DNA of 64,000 nt from Neisseriales bacterium (GTDB taxonomy: Bacteria > Pseudomonadota > Gammaproteobacteria > Burkholderiales > Q3-R57-64): assembly GCA_016699915.1 (NCBI GenBank), contig CP064990.1:62001-126000 (forward strand), given 5' to 3'. The stretch's first letter is position 1. Each line of letters opens with the position of its first letter. A program made the translations under genes and the position numbers. The notes beneath the pieces are model-generated. The model was not told the DNA's origin. It did not search any database and saw only the letters and a program-made list of their open reading frames with translations. This document shows, one piece after another, positions 53,578 to 62,304 of the stretch.

Positions 53578-55164
53578 TTAAGGTAAAGCCACTTTCTGAT
53601 GATTGAGCGTGAGCTTACCATTTTTTAATATGATTTGCGTGATTAACTGTTCATTGTTTTCTTCAATAAAACCTCTTGCGTTCAACATTTGAATTTGTAA
53701 GCCAAATAAGCTTCTCGTGAGATTTTCTACTTCAATCAATGCGGCCCTGGAAGGGTTTTTTGTTTGCATTAAAAATAAGTGATTGGCTTGTGCGACCACT
53801 AGGTCTTCAAGTGTTTTGCGTGGCATTTTGATATCAACTTGGATTGCTAAACGCTTAAATAACTGTGTGCTATTAAATTGAAGCGGTAATTTGGGTATTA
53901 AGATATAACCTGTTATGGTAGTTACGCCATCTTTCCTTTTTACGGTAAGGGTATTGAGCGTAATTTTTGGTTCATGTAGCAGTAACGTTGAACCATGTTT
54001 TTTGAGGGCAGCAAGATAAATTGTGCCTATTTCATCGTATTCTGTAAACGGCGTTAGCGTTTCCTTTAGTGCCGCCCATATTTTCGATAGAGCTGGTGCG
54101 TAAAGATGGCTTGCTGTTACATCTAGCTTCATTGCACCGCATGCTTTGTCATCTAGTACCAATTGATCAAATTGTAAAATACCTCTTGTATCGACGAATT
54201 GATGGATCGTTTTGGTGTCTAGGCGATACCGAAAATTTTTTAAAGAAACGGCAGATGGATAAGCGGAGTGCTGCAAATCGATAAAATCAACTATCTTTTT
54301 GGCATAATTAAGCCAAGGCATCCACTTATTGAACTGATCATGTTCTGTAATATGGAGCTTCCATTTTGTGTTGGCTTGTTGAATGTTCAATTCAGATTTG
54401 AGTAATGTAGCGTCGTTAGGCAAGTTTTCCTTTTGGATAAGGTGGCGTAACTGATCAATTTGTATATTGCCAATGTTAGGGATAGTTAATGCTGCATGAG
54501 GCAGAGTAATCGTTGCGCTGTAAGTCGAAAAGTCTTTCTTATGATCCACTGCAATATGCATGCCATGCCATATTATATTGATACCAGACAAAATTTCGTT
54601 GTAACTAAAAGCAGGAATTCGAATAGAAAGTTGTCCATTTTGCGAAAAGCGAATGAGATGTTTGATGACAATCGGTTCTACTTTATTAAATAGATGTTTG
54701 AGTGCTGCTTGAGTTTGAGCACTCATCTTAAAGCGAACCGTTGCCAAAGCTTGCCCAAAGTGAAAGCGCAGGCCGCTTTCATACAAAATAGGTCCATGCT
54801 GAATAGTTTGTGAACAACGAATAGTTTGTTGGAATAATGTGCGCAAATGGCTGGGTAATAAATCTTTGTAAGGCTTTAGCGCATGTGGTTTTATGCCTAA
54901 TTCCATCTGAGCATAGGAACGTAAGAGACCACGCTGATAAGCGTAACTCTTAACTTCAAAAAATGGTGAATCTTTAACAAGATGGTACTGGTGCCAAAAA
55001 GTTTCTTCTGCTTTTTTGCCAAACCAGTAGGTAGCTCCCCCGTATAAAACGAAAATAATGGCAATAATTGCTACCAAAAGCCTCGCATTTTTTTTGAAGA
55101 AAGGCTGCCTGATCTGTTTTTTGATTTTCAGAATGGGCAATTTTTTTTTACGTGCATTGTCCAT
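53578..55164 (-). CDS. DUF945 (YdgA-like) family protein
   Basis: The 528-residue product has a basic cytoplasmic start, one membrane helix (about residues 29-49) and a long periplasmic part, as in E. coli YdgA/YihF. Family-like features include the FEVKSYAYQRGLLRSYAQMEL segment (partial) after the helix, repeated beta-rich stretches and a final IEVENLTRSLFGLQIQMLNA. Function is unknown; the family resembles AsmA-like envelope proteins loosely. It probably shares a transcript with cpoB downstream. Confidence 0.75.
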   Translation of the reverse strand: MDNARKKKLPILKIKKQIRQPFFKKNARLLVAIIAIIFVLYGGATYWFGKKAEETFWHQYHLVKDSPFFEVKSYAYQRGLLRSYAQMELGIKPHALKPYKDLLPSHLRTLFQQTIRCSQTIQHGPILYESGLRFHFGQALATVRFKMSAQTQAALKHLFNKVEPIVIKHLIRFSQNGQLSIRIPAFSYNEILSGINIIWHGMHIAVDHKKDFSTYSATITLPHAALTIPNIGNIQIDQLRHLIQKENLPNDATLLKSELNIQQANTKWKLHITEHDQFNKWMPWLNYAKKIVDFIDLQHSAYPSAVSLKNFRYRLDTKTIHQFVDTRGILQFDQLVLDDKACGAMKLDVTASHLYAPALSKIWAALKETLTPFTEYDEIGTIYLAALKKHGSTLLLHEPKITLNTLTVKRKDGVTTITGYILIPKLPLQFNSTQLFKRLAIQVDIKMPRKTLEDLVVAQANHLFLMQTKNPSRAALIEVENLTRSLFGLQIQMLNARGFIEENNEQLITQIILKNGKLTLNHQKVALP

Positions 55165-55394
55165 ACAGGTTTTATATCTTGCCTACATATCTAGGTAATA
55201 AATATTACTGAGCCATTTTACCTTGATTTTGCGACAGCTTGATAACAAAAAATTAGCGTCTTTTGATAACTTAATGCTATACACTAATACCCAATGCTAA
55301 GATTGAACTGGGGTTTGCCCAATATTATCTACCCACTTACCCATTAAACATAAAAAATTTTGACTTATCATAAAAATGTTACGTCCTCATTAGT

Positions 55395-57533
55395 ATGAAA
55401 CCAACTAAGTGGATAGGAAAAACATTGGTTAATAAAACGATATACCGTGTAGTTGGTATGGAATGCCCGATGGAAGAAATGCTTATTCGCGATAAGCTGA
55501 GACGATTGTCGGGCATCGAAAACCTGGTATTTGATTTAGCAAAAAGTGAACTTACTGTTTATCACCGTCTTGCTAATACTGATGTGTTGGTGAAAGAAAT
55601 AGCGGCACTAGGTCTTCGGGCAGAAATGCCATCTCAATCCAACAAATGGAAATGGCATAGTGGTTGGTTGCGATTAATTGTGGCTGGCATTTTAGCGCTT
55701 AGTGCGGAAATTTTGGAATGGACTCCAACATCAATACCTTGGTTGGGCGCTTCGTTATCTATCATAGCATTACTCATGGGTGGGCTAACTACCTATCAAA
55801 GAGGGTGGATAGCTTTATTGCATGGAAACATCAGTATTAATGCGTTAGTTAGTGTGGCAGCAACGGGTGCATTCTTGATACAAGAATGGTCAGAAGCGGC
55901 GATGACCGTGATTTTATATGTTGTAGCGGAGCAAATTGAAACAAGATCGGTTGTGCGCACTCGACACACTATACATTCGCTCATGGCGCTTGCTCCTAAA
56001 CAAGCTGAAGTTATGCAACCTTCTGGCTGCTGGCAACTGATTGCTGTTTCTGACATTAAAATAAAAAACAAAATACGCTTGAAAGCTGGTGAGTGTGTAC
56101 CGTTGGACGGTGTTATAGATACCGGATTCTCCACGGTGAATCTTGCTTCGATTAGCGGAGAAAGCGCCCCAGTAGGTGTCAAGCCGGGCGATAAATTATT
56201 TGCGGGATCTATCAACCAAGAAAATGAGTTGGAATATACGGTTACCGCCGATGAGCGTCATTCAACGCTAGCGCGTATGGTGAATAGTGCTGAATCTTGG
56301 CAAGTTAATCGCGCGCCAACTGAACGCTGGATTGAACGTTTTGCGTGTATTTATACACCTGTTATTTTTTGTTTTGCAGCATTACTTGCTATTGTCCCAC
56401 CCATTTTTGATCACAAATGGTTAGATTGGTTATACCGCTCGCTTGTTCTATTAGTTACAGCTTGCCCTTGTGCACTGGTTATTGCTATTCCTGCGACGAT
56501 TGTAAGTGGTCTAACGCTTGCTATGCGGAAGGGCATTTTGATCAAAGGGGGTGTATTTTTGGAACAGGGAAGATTACTTGATTACTTAGTTTTTGATAAA
56601 ACGGGTACCCTTACTCTTGGCAAACCTGTTGTTAATGAATTTGTTTGTGTTCAGTCGGATAAAACAGTGATATTAAATATTGCAAGCTCTTTAGCGAAAC
56701 GTTCTGTTCACCCATTTTCCAGGGCAGTTGTTGCTTACCAACAACAGTATAAGGAGCTGCCCATTGAGCTTAAGATACATAGCGTTTCTGCCAAGCCTGG
56801 TTGTGGTGTTGCGGGTCATTTTGATAAAAAATGTTATTACTTGGGTAGTGAGCGATGGATCCGATCTCTTCATATATCTACCCAGCGCCTTGATGACAAA
56901 CTTAATGCCTTCAACAAAGCAGGGGAAAGCACTGTGCTTTTGGCAGACAACAACACTATTTTAGCGATATTTAGCATTACTGACCCGATTTGCCCAACCA
57001 GCAAATCAGTTGTTAATGGGTTACGCAACATGGGCTTAAAAACCTTGATGTTATCAGGAGATAATGCCGCTATTTCCAAAAATATTGCCAGCCAAGTGGG
57101 CGTTACGCAGTTTAAAAGTGACCTTTTACCAGCTCAAAAAGCAGAAGTTATTGCTGATCTGATACGGCAACATCACCATGTAGGCATGGTTGGAGATGGC
57201 GTAAATGATGTACCGGCACTTGCTTGTGCAAATGTTGGTTTTGCTATGGCAAAAGAAGGTGCTGACGCGACAATCGGTGCGGCAGATGTGGTGTTTATGG
57301 ATAACGATTTACGTAAAATTCCGACTTTTATATTGTTATCTCGTTATACGATGTTTGTGCTAAAACAAAATATTGCGTTAGCGCTGGGCGCCAAATTGTT
57401 GTTTATCATCGCTACAATTTTTGGTTATAGTGCTATGTGGATGGCGGTTATAGCAGATATGGGAACCAACTTGTTGGTTGCTGCAAACGGCCTAAAAATA
57501 TTACGCAAGACACTACCTTGTGATAGACATTGA
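55395..57533 (+). CDS. Heavy-metal-exporting P1B-type ATPase (Zn/Cd/Pb, ZntA/CadA-like)
   Basis: Inner-membrane ATPase that exports divalent metal. The 712-residue product has an N-terminal HMA-like domain with GMECPMEEMLI in place of the usual GMxCxxC. The actuator motif SGESAPVG, the transmembrane CPC (TACPCALVIAIPA, residue about 356), the phosphorylation site DKTGTLT (about 402) and SVHPFSRAV follow. The hinge GDGVNDVPAL is near residue 600. The last segments end AVIADMGTNLLVAANGLKIL, with the aspartate typical of the Zn/Cd/Pb (P1B-2) class. No MerR-type regulator gene is next to it. Exact metal is inferred. Confidence 0.88.
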   Translation: MKPTKWIGKTLVNKTIYRVVGMECPMEEMLIRDKLRRLSGIENLVFDLAKSELTVYHRLANTDVLVKEIAALGLRAEMPSQSNKWKWHSGWLRLIVAGILALSAEILEWTPTSIPWLGASLSIIALLMGGLTTYQRGWIALLHGNISINALVSVAATGAFLIQEWSEAAMTVILYVVAEQIETRSVVRTRHTIHSLMALAPKQAEVMQPSGCWQLIAVSDIKIKNKIRLKAGECVPLDGVIDTGFSTVNLASISGESAPVGVKPGDKLFAGSINQENELEYTVTADERHSTLARMVNSAESWQVNRAPTERWIERFACIYTPVIFCFAALLAIVPPIFDHKWLDWLYRSLVLLVTACPCALVIAIPATIVSGLTLAMRKGILIKGGVFLEQGRLLDYLVFDKTGTLTLGKPVVNEFVCVQSDKTVILNIASSLAKRSVHPFSRAVVAYQQQYKELPIELKIHSVSAKPGCGVAGHFDKKCYYLGSERWIRSLHISTQRLDDKLNAFNKAGESTVLLADNNTILAIFSITDPICPTSKSVVNGLRNMGLKTLMLSGDNAAISKNIASQVGVTQFKSDLLPAQKAEVIADLIRQHHHVGMVGDGVNDVPALACANVGFAMAKEGADATIGAADVVFMDNDLRKIPTFILLSRYTMFVLKQNIALALGAKLLFIIATIFGYSAMWMAVIADMGTNLLVAANGLKILRKTLPCDRH

Positions 57534-58100
57534 CAGTTTTTTTCGTAAAATAGTGAGGCGGCCTAATGTTGCTAGACAAAGAAAATGAATGAATAGTTTG
57601 CTATTTCCTTATTAAGGAAATGTTACTGATCAACCGCCAGATTTTATAATAAGGCAAACTAATTAATATGCGGTTGTGATAAAAGTTGGATTGCCATTAA
57701 GGCGGCAAATATATATCCATAGTCAGTTTTGAAATTTCTAGCCAACCCTAGAAATGTTGCCTTAATTTTATGTTATACGTGATGTGCGAGTCTTGAAACA
57801 TTATTCCTTATACATCATCAATTAATGATAGTGTTTTTCTCTTCTATGCTCAATGGTTGTATTATTCGACTACGCTATTTAGTGCGCAATTAAATTAAGG
57901 GTTTTTTACTCAAAAACACAGTCATTTAATTTGAATTATTTGAACGATAAATAGCTTCGTGATTACAATCGCTAGGCCATATTCATCTACTGATGATCCT
58001 AAAGTGTTTTAAAGGGATAGCGGTTACTTCGAAATATACATTGCTTAATGGAAGAAAAAACTACTATGATAGCACCCACATTTCTTTGAAGCATAAAACT
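57534..58100. other. Long AT-rich spacer with a palindrome
   Basis: 567 bases between the P-ATPase and the sugar dehydrogenase with no convincing gene. A near-perfect palindrome ATTTCCTTATTAAGGAAAT (57603-57621; 8-bp arms, 3-base centre) is followed by GTTACTG rather than T residues, so it is more like an operator or structural element than a terminator. An in-frame extension of the next gene back to 57993 exists but has no family match. Confidence 0.4.
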
Positions 58101-59165
58101 ATGTCACAACTTCCTGTGGAGCTTATTAAGCAACGCCCTATTCGATTTGCGCTTGTGGGGTGTGGTCGTATCGCAGCCAATCATATTAAAGCACTAACAG
58201 CATTTCCTAATGAAGCAGATTTGGTGGATATTTGTGATGTGAATCGAGATGCTTTACAAGCTGTACAGCAGCAGATGCCAGTTAATATATATGCTGATTT
58301 GGAGGCATTACTAGAACGAACTACAGCTGACGTTGCGATTCTTGCTACACCATCAGGGCTGCATGCACCACAAGCGATACGATGCTTGAGTCGTGGATTA
58401 CATGTGGTCAGCGAAAAACCGATGGCCACATTGTGGCAGGATGGTTTAGCAATGGTCAAAGCGGCAGATGATGCTCAGCGACTGCTTTTTGTTGTTAAAC
58501 AAAATCGTCACAATGCTACCTTACAATTGCTCAAACAAGCTTTAGAAACCGGGCGTTTTGGGCGCATATTTATGGTAACTATCAATGTATTTTGGTATCG
58601 TCCCCAGTCTTATTATGATTTAGCAAGTTGGCGTGGAACATGGCAGTTGGATGGGGGCGCCTTGATGAACCAAGCCAGTCATTATGTTGATTTATTAACA
58701 TGGTTATTGGGTCCTGTTGAGAGTGTGCAGGCTTATACAGCAACATTGGCACGAGATATTGAGGCCGAAGATACGGGTGCAGTGAGTATCAGGTGGTGCT
58801 CTGGTGCTTTGGGTAGCATCAATGTGACGATGTTAACGTACCCTAAAAATTTTGAAGGATCTATTACCGTCATCGGAGAAAAAGGCACGGTTCGCATAGG
58901 TGGTGTTGCTGTTAATAGGATACAACACTGGGAGTTTAGTGAGCCGAGCCTGATGGATGAACAAGCAAAAGCGGCAAGCTATGATACAAACAGTGTCTAT
59001 GGATTTGGCCATACTTGTTACTATAAAAATGTGATAGATGTTTTTAAAGGTCGAACACAACCTTACACAGATGGCAAAGAAGGACTAAAATCCCTGGAAT
59101 TGCTCACAGCTATGTATCGCTCTGCAAAAATGGGGCAAAAAATTAGTTTGCCGCTGGAGCGCTGA
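58101..59165 (+). CDS. Gfo/Idh/MocA family sugar dehydrogenase (WlbA/WbpB-like)
   Basis: NAD-dependent oxidoreductase. The 354-residue product has the Rossmann start IRFALVGCGRIAANHIKAL, TPSGLHAPQAIRCLSRG, the catalytic-lysine motif SEKPMA and LDGGALMNQASHYVDLLTWL. These, together with the N-acetyltransferase gene 83 bases downstream, match WlbA/WbpB. WlbA/WbpB oxidises UDP-GlcNAcA at C3 on the way to UDP-2,3-diacetamido-uronic acids of O-antigens. The ATG at 58101 is chosen; upstream in-frame residues to 57993 look unrelated. The aminotransferase (WbpE/WlbC) is not in the window. Confidence 0.82.
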   Translation: MSQLPVELIKQRPIRFALVGCGRIAANHIKALTAFPNEADLVDICDVNRDALQAVQQQMPVNIYADLEALLERTTADVAILATPSGLHAPQAIRCLSRGLHVVSEKPMATLWQDGLAMVKAADDAQRLLFVVKQNRHNATLQLLKQALETGRFGRIFMVTINVFWYRPQSYYDLASWRGTWQLDGGALMNQASHYVDLLTWLLGPVESVQAYTATLARDIEAEDTGAVSIRWCSGALGSINVTMLTYPKNFEGSITVIGEKGTVRIGGVAVNRIQHWEFSEPSLMDEQAKAASYDTNSVYGFGHTCYYKNVIDVFKGRTQPYTDGKEGLKSLELLTAMYRSAKMGQKISLPLER

Positions 59166-59248
59166 TGTTTTATAAAGATTTATAAGGGTTGGTCAGTATT
59201 TTGCGATATCAAAACTTTTAATCGTTGAAATCATTGAAGTTAAGGCGC

Positions 59249-59830
59249 ATGAGAGCATTAGTAACAATACATCCAACAGCTATTATTGATTCAGGTGCCC
59301 ACATTGGTGCTGGAAGTTGCGTTTGGCACTGGGCGCATATCTGTGGCGGGGCTGTGATTGGTGAGCATTGTTCTTTCGGGCAGAATGTCTATGTTGGTAA
59401 TGACGTTGTCATTGGCAACCATGTTAAGGTACAAAACAATGTTTCCATTTACGATGCAGTGACTTTGGAAGATCAGGTTTTTTGCGGACCATCAATGGTT
59501 TTTACGAATGTGCTGAATCCACGCAGTCATATAAGTCGCAAGCATGTCTATCGGCATACTCTCGTTAAAAAAGGCGCTTCTATTGGTGCTAATGCCACAA
59601 TCGTATGTGGTTATACTATCGGAGAATACGCTTTTATAGGTGCAGGAGCTGTTGTAACACATGATGTGCCATCTTATGCGGTTATGTTGGGTGTACCTGC
59701 AAGATTAGTCGGCTGGATATGTCAGTGTGGAGAAAGACTGGTTAATCAAACAGGCCAGCAACAATGTGCACAATGCCAAAAGACATATCGGCTAACTGAC
59801 TTGTCCTGTCAGCTTATGACTGCTGGATAA
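59249..59830 (+). CDS. Left-handed beta-helix N-acetyltransferase (WbpD/WlbB-like)
   Basis: Acetyl-CoA-dependent acetyltransferase. The 193-residue product is a hexapeptide-repeat protein: IDSGAHIGAGSCVWHWAHIC, GNDVVIGNHVKVQNNVSIYD, VFCGPSMVFTNVLNPRSHI and GANATIVCGYTIGEYAFIGA. These repeats are characteristic of WbpD, which acetylates the 3-amino group of UDP-2-acetamido-3-amino-glucuronate. The C-terminal tail has CQCGERL ... CAQCQKTY, a zinc-ribbon-like Cys set. The ATG at 59249 has AAGG upstream; a TTG at 59225 is less likely. Confidence 0.85.
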   Translation: MRALVTIHPTAIIDSGAHIGAGSCVWHWAHICGGAVIGEHCSFGQNVYVGNDVVIGNHVKVQNNVSIYDAVTLEDQVFCGPSMVFTNVLNPRSHISRKHVYRHTLVKKGASIGANATIVCGYTIGEYAFIGAGAVVTHDVPSYAVMLGVPARLVGWICQCGERLVNQTGQQQCAQCQKTYRLTDLSCQLMTAG

Positions 59831-59844
59831 GTTTGTGCATAAAA

Positions 59845-59877
59845 AAAACAGCAAACCTTTAATGGATTTGCTGTTTT
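59845..59877. terminator. Bidirectional terminator between the acetyltransferase and M20 hydrolase genes
   Basis: Arms AAAACAGCAAA (59845-59855) and TTTGCTGTTTT (59867-59877) form an 11-bp stem with an 11-base loop, with flanking A-run on the left and T-rich right arm. It lies between the two convergent stops (59830 and 59893), as expected of a shared intrinsic terminator. Confidence 0.75.
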
Positions 59878-59892
59878 CAAAAATAATACCAA

Positions 59893-61137
59893 TTAAGCCG
59901 TACCCGCTAACTCAAGCACTGCATGTAATAACACATTGCCACCCGCTGTGACTTCTTCTGGTTTGGTTTCTTCGATCTCATTATGACTAATACCATCTTT
60001 ACAAGGAATAAAGACCATACCAGTTGGTACCATATGTGCCATATATACTGCATCATGACCTGCACCAGAGACCGCGTCCATATGTGAGTAACCAAATTTT
60101 TCAGCGGCCTTCCGCACCGCTTTAGTGCAACTTTCATGGAATGGGGTAGGAGCAAAGTAAGATACTTCGGTTAGTGTAATGGTAAGTCCCGTTTGTATGC
60201 TGACTTGATCAATAAATGCGCGAATGTCCTTATCCATTTTATTGAGTAGGTCATCATTGATGTTGCGCAAATCTACTGAAAACTTCACTTGCCCAGGAAT
60301 GACATTACGGCTGTTGGGAAACATCTGCACAAACCCTACTGTACCACGGCCATGTGGTGGATACCGATTGGCGACAGTAATGACTTCTTGCATAATGCGT
60401 GTTGCAGCTTGCAGGGCATCTTTGCGCTGATTCATCGGGGTTGGGCCTGCGTGAGCTTCTTGACCTTGTACGATGCAATCGTACCAGCGCAAACCTAACA
60501 CAGCTTGAACGACGCCGATGGTTTTATTTTCTGCTTCTAAGACGGGACCTTGCTCAATATGTGCTTCAAAGTAAGCGCCAATCGGATGATTTCCCGGTTC
60601 TTGATCACCAATATAACCGATCCGTTTGAGTTCCTCGCCAACGCTTTTCCCATCAACATCTTTTGCAGCGTAAGCATGTTCCAATGTAAACGCTTTCCTA
60701 AATACACCAGAACCCATCATCACCGGCACAAAGCGTGATCCTTCCTCGTTTGTCCAAGCCGCTACTTCAAGTGGTGCCTTTGTTTTAATGCCTTTGTCAT
60801 TAAGAGTGCGAATGACTTCCAATCCAGACAATACACCGAAGTTCCCATCAAATTTGCCACCCGATGGTTGCGTATCAATATGACTACCCATCACAACAGG
60901 CGGTAAACTGGGGTTTTCTCCTTGGCGACGCATGAAGATATTCCCAATTTTATCAATGGTAATTGTTAAACCCGCTTCGCGTCCCCAAGCGATCAGTTGA
61001 TCGCGGGCTTGCTTATCAAAATCAGTTAACGCTAGACGACATACACCACCTTTTTGTGTGGCACCAAATTTGGCCAAATCCATCAAAGATTGCCATAAAC
61101 GGTTGCCGTCAATTTTTATTGAACTATCAATCTGCAT
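59893..61137 (-). CDS. M20-family Zn-dependent amidohydrolase (N-carbamoyl-amino-acid hydrolase/allantoate amidohydrolase type)
   Basis: Hydrolyses carbamoyl or ureido groups, as beta-ureidopropionase, L-N-carbamoylase or allantoate amidohydrolase. The 414-residue product has the metal-binding motifs GSHIDTQPSGGKFDGNFGVL (His/Asp, about residue 85), WTNEEGSRF, and the lid region QGQEAHAGPTPMNQRKDAL. SGAGHDAVYMAH and ISHNEIE are at the C-terminus. The exact substrate cannot be fixed from the sequence. Its neighbour is an F420-type luciferase-like enzyme of the family found beside hydantoin/pyrimidine degradation genes, so beta-ureido acid or hydantoin breakdown is the best guess. Confidence 0.88.
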   Translation of the reverse strand: MQIDSSIKIDGNRLWQSLMDLAKFGATQKGGVCRLALTDFDKQARDQLIAWGREAGLTITIDKIGNIFMRRQGENPSLPPVVMGSHIDTQPSGGKFDGNFGVLSGLEVIRTLNDKGIKTKAPLEVAAWTNEEGSRFVPVMMGSGVFRKAFTLEHAYAAKDVDGKSVGEELKRIGYIGDQEPGNHPIGAYFEAHIEQGPVLEAENKTIGVVQAVLGLRWYDCIVQGQEAHAGPTPMNQRKDALQAATRIMQEVITVANRYPPHGRGTVGFVQMFPNSRNVIPGQVKFSVDLRNINDDLLNKMDKDIRAFIDQVSIQTGLTITLTEVSYFAPTPFHESCTKAVRKAAEKFGYSHMDAVSGAGHDAVYMAHMVPTGMVFIPCKDGISHNEIEETKPEEVTAGGNVLLHAVLELAGTA

Positions 61138-61205
61138 GGTAACTCCTAAAATTTATGTGCAAAAACGATCAATCTTGCCAACTAAATAATAGAACGAAGC
61201 ACGCT

Positions 61206-62210
61206 TTATTTTCTAAACTTGGGTATCACATGTTTGCCGTAATTAAAGACAATGTTTTCTTCATCGCCACTGTCTAAGTAAATGTTAAATTGTGTGACAC
61301 CTGCTTCTTCAAGTTGTTTAATTTTCTTAACATGCTGTTCGGGTTCACCCAATATACAGAAACTTTCGACAACATCTGGTGTGATAAAATCAAGGAAAGG
61401 ATTGTCGCTTTGTCCATGTTTGGAGTAATCGTATCCACGACGTTTTTCAATATAGCTGGTTAGACTTTTTGGTACCAAGGCTGTGTCTTTACCGTATTTA
61501 TCAACGATGTCAGCAACATGGTTACCAACCATTGCTGGGAACCATTTTGTTGCTTCAAGACACTTGTCTAGAGAGCCAAAGTAAGCGGGTGCTGCTGACA
61601 TCACCTGGTATTGAGACATGTTTCTACCCGCTGCTTTTCCTGCAGCGATAGCTTGTTCAGCAAACCATTTACACAACCCAACGTCAGCAATCTGTAGAAC
61701 GACTCCATCTGCATGTTCGCCTGCACATTTGAGTGCTTGAGGTCCATAAGCACCGATCCAAGCTGGCATATCGTAGCCTACTGACCAAGGAAATTTAACT
61801 GGGTTAGGGCATTCTGGATAAGTAACTTCTTCGCCGCGCACCATTGCCTTGACTTTATGTACAAACTCTGCAACGCGCTCTAAGGAGGCAGGTTTATTAC
61901 CCATAACTCGACGGGAACTATCTCCGCGACCTACTGCAATTTCAAAACGACCACCACTTTGCTTTGCTAATGAACCAAAAAGCGAAGCGGCAAGAGACCA
62001 GTCTCTGACATCTGGATTTGTAACAAGCGGCCCAAAGCGCAATTTAGTGGTGTGTTCCATACACATGGCGATTGCAGGATAGCATTCTCGCCAAAGAATG
62101 TGCGAATCATAAAACCAGCAATATTCAAATCCCGCATACTCTGCCATACGCGCTAAATAACGTGCACGATCAGCTTCAATGAAGCCTTTAAAACAGATAC
62201 CAAATTTCAT
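61206..62210 (-). CDS. LLM-class F420-dependent oxidoreductase (CPS_4043-like)
   Basis: Luciferase-like TIM-barrel enzyme. The 334-residue product has FGICFKGFIEADRARYLARM at the start, the WFYDSHILWRECYPAIAM segment, LRFGPLVTNPDVRDWSLAAS, GRFEIAVGRGDSSRR and YDMPAWIGAYGPQALKCAG. These fit the F420-type subgroup often encoded beside hydantoinase-like genes rather than FMN luciferases. The genes for F420 synthesis and reduction just upstream strengthen this. Reaction is unknown; ring reduction or oxidation of a pyrimidine/hydantoin is an inference. It has a GGAG ribosome-binding site that is duplicated in tandem. Confidence 0.85.
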   Translation of the reverse strand: MKFGICFKGFIEADRARYLARMAEYAGFEYCWFYDSHILWRECYPAIAMCMEHTTKLRFGPLVTNPDVRDWSLAASLFGSLAKQSGGRFEIAVGRGDSSRRVMGNKPASLERVAEFVHKVKAMVRGEEVTYPECPNPVKFPWSVGYDMPAWIGAYGPQALKCAGEHADGVVLQIADVGLCKWFAEQAIAAGKAAGRNMSQYQVMSAAPAYFGSLDKCLEATKWFPAMVGNHVADIVDKYGKDTALVPKSLTSYIEKRRGYDYSKHGQSDNPFLDFITPDVVESFCILGEPEQHVKKIKQLEEAGVTQFNIYLDSGDEENIVFNYGKHVIPKFRK

Positions 62211-62213
62211 AAT

Positions 62214-62241
62214 ATTACTCCAATAAGATTACTCCAATAAG
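62214..62241 (-). repeat. Tandem 14-bp duplication carrying the ribosome-binding site
   Basis: Two perfect copies of ATTACTCCAATAAG (62214-62227 and 62228-62241) lie directly upstream of the minus-strand LLM gene. Read on that strand each copy contains GGAG; the nearer one is about 9 bases from the ATG. A recent slippage or duplication event in the leader is the simple explanation; it could alter translation. Confidence 0.85.
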
Positions 62242-62304
62242 TTACAATCAATTTAACAGGACAACAACGATAGAACAGCGCATTATTGTCGATGTGTAAA
62301 GATG

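Noticed and set aside
57993..58100. N-terminal extension of the Gfo/Idh dehydrogenase
   Set aside because: The 36 extra residues do not resemble the family, whose Rossmann start falls soon after the ATG at 58101.
61206..62210. Bacterial luciferase or FMN alkanesulfonate monooxygenase
   Set aside because: The protein lacks luciferase-specific features and matches the F420-type subgroup better; adjacent cof and npdG genes support this.
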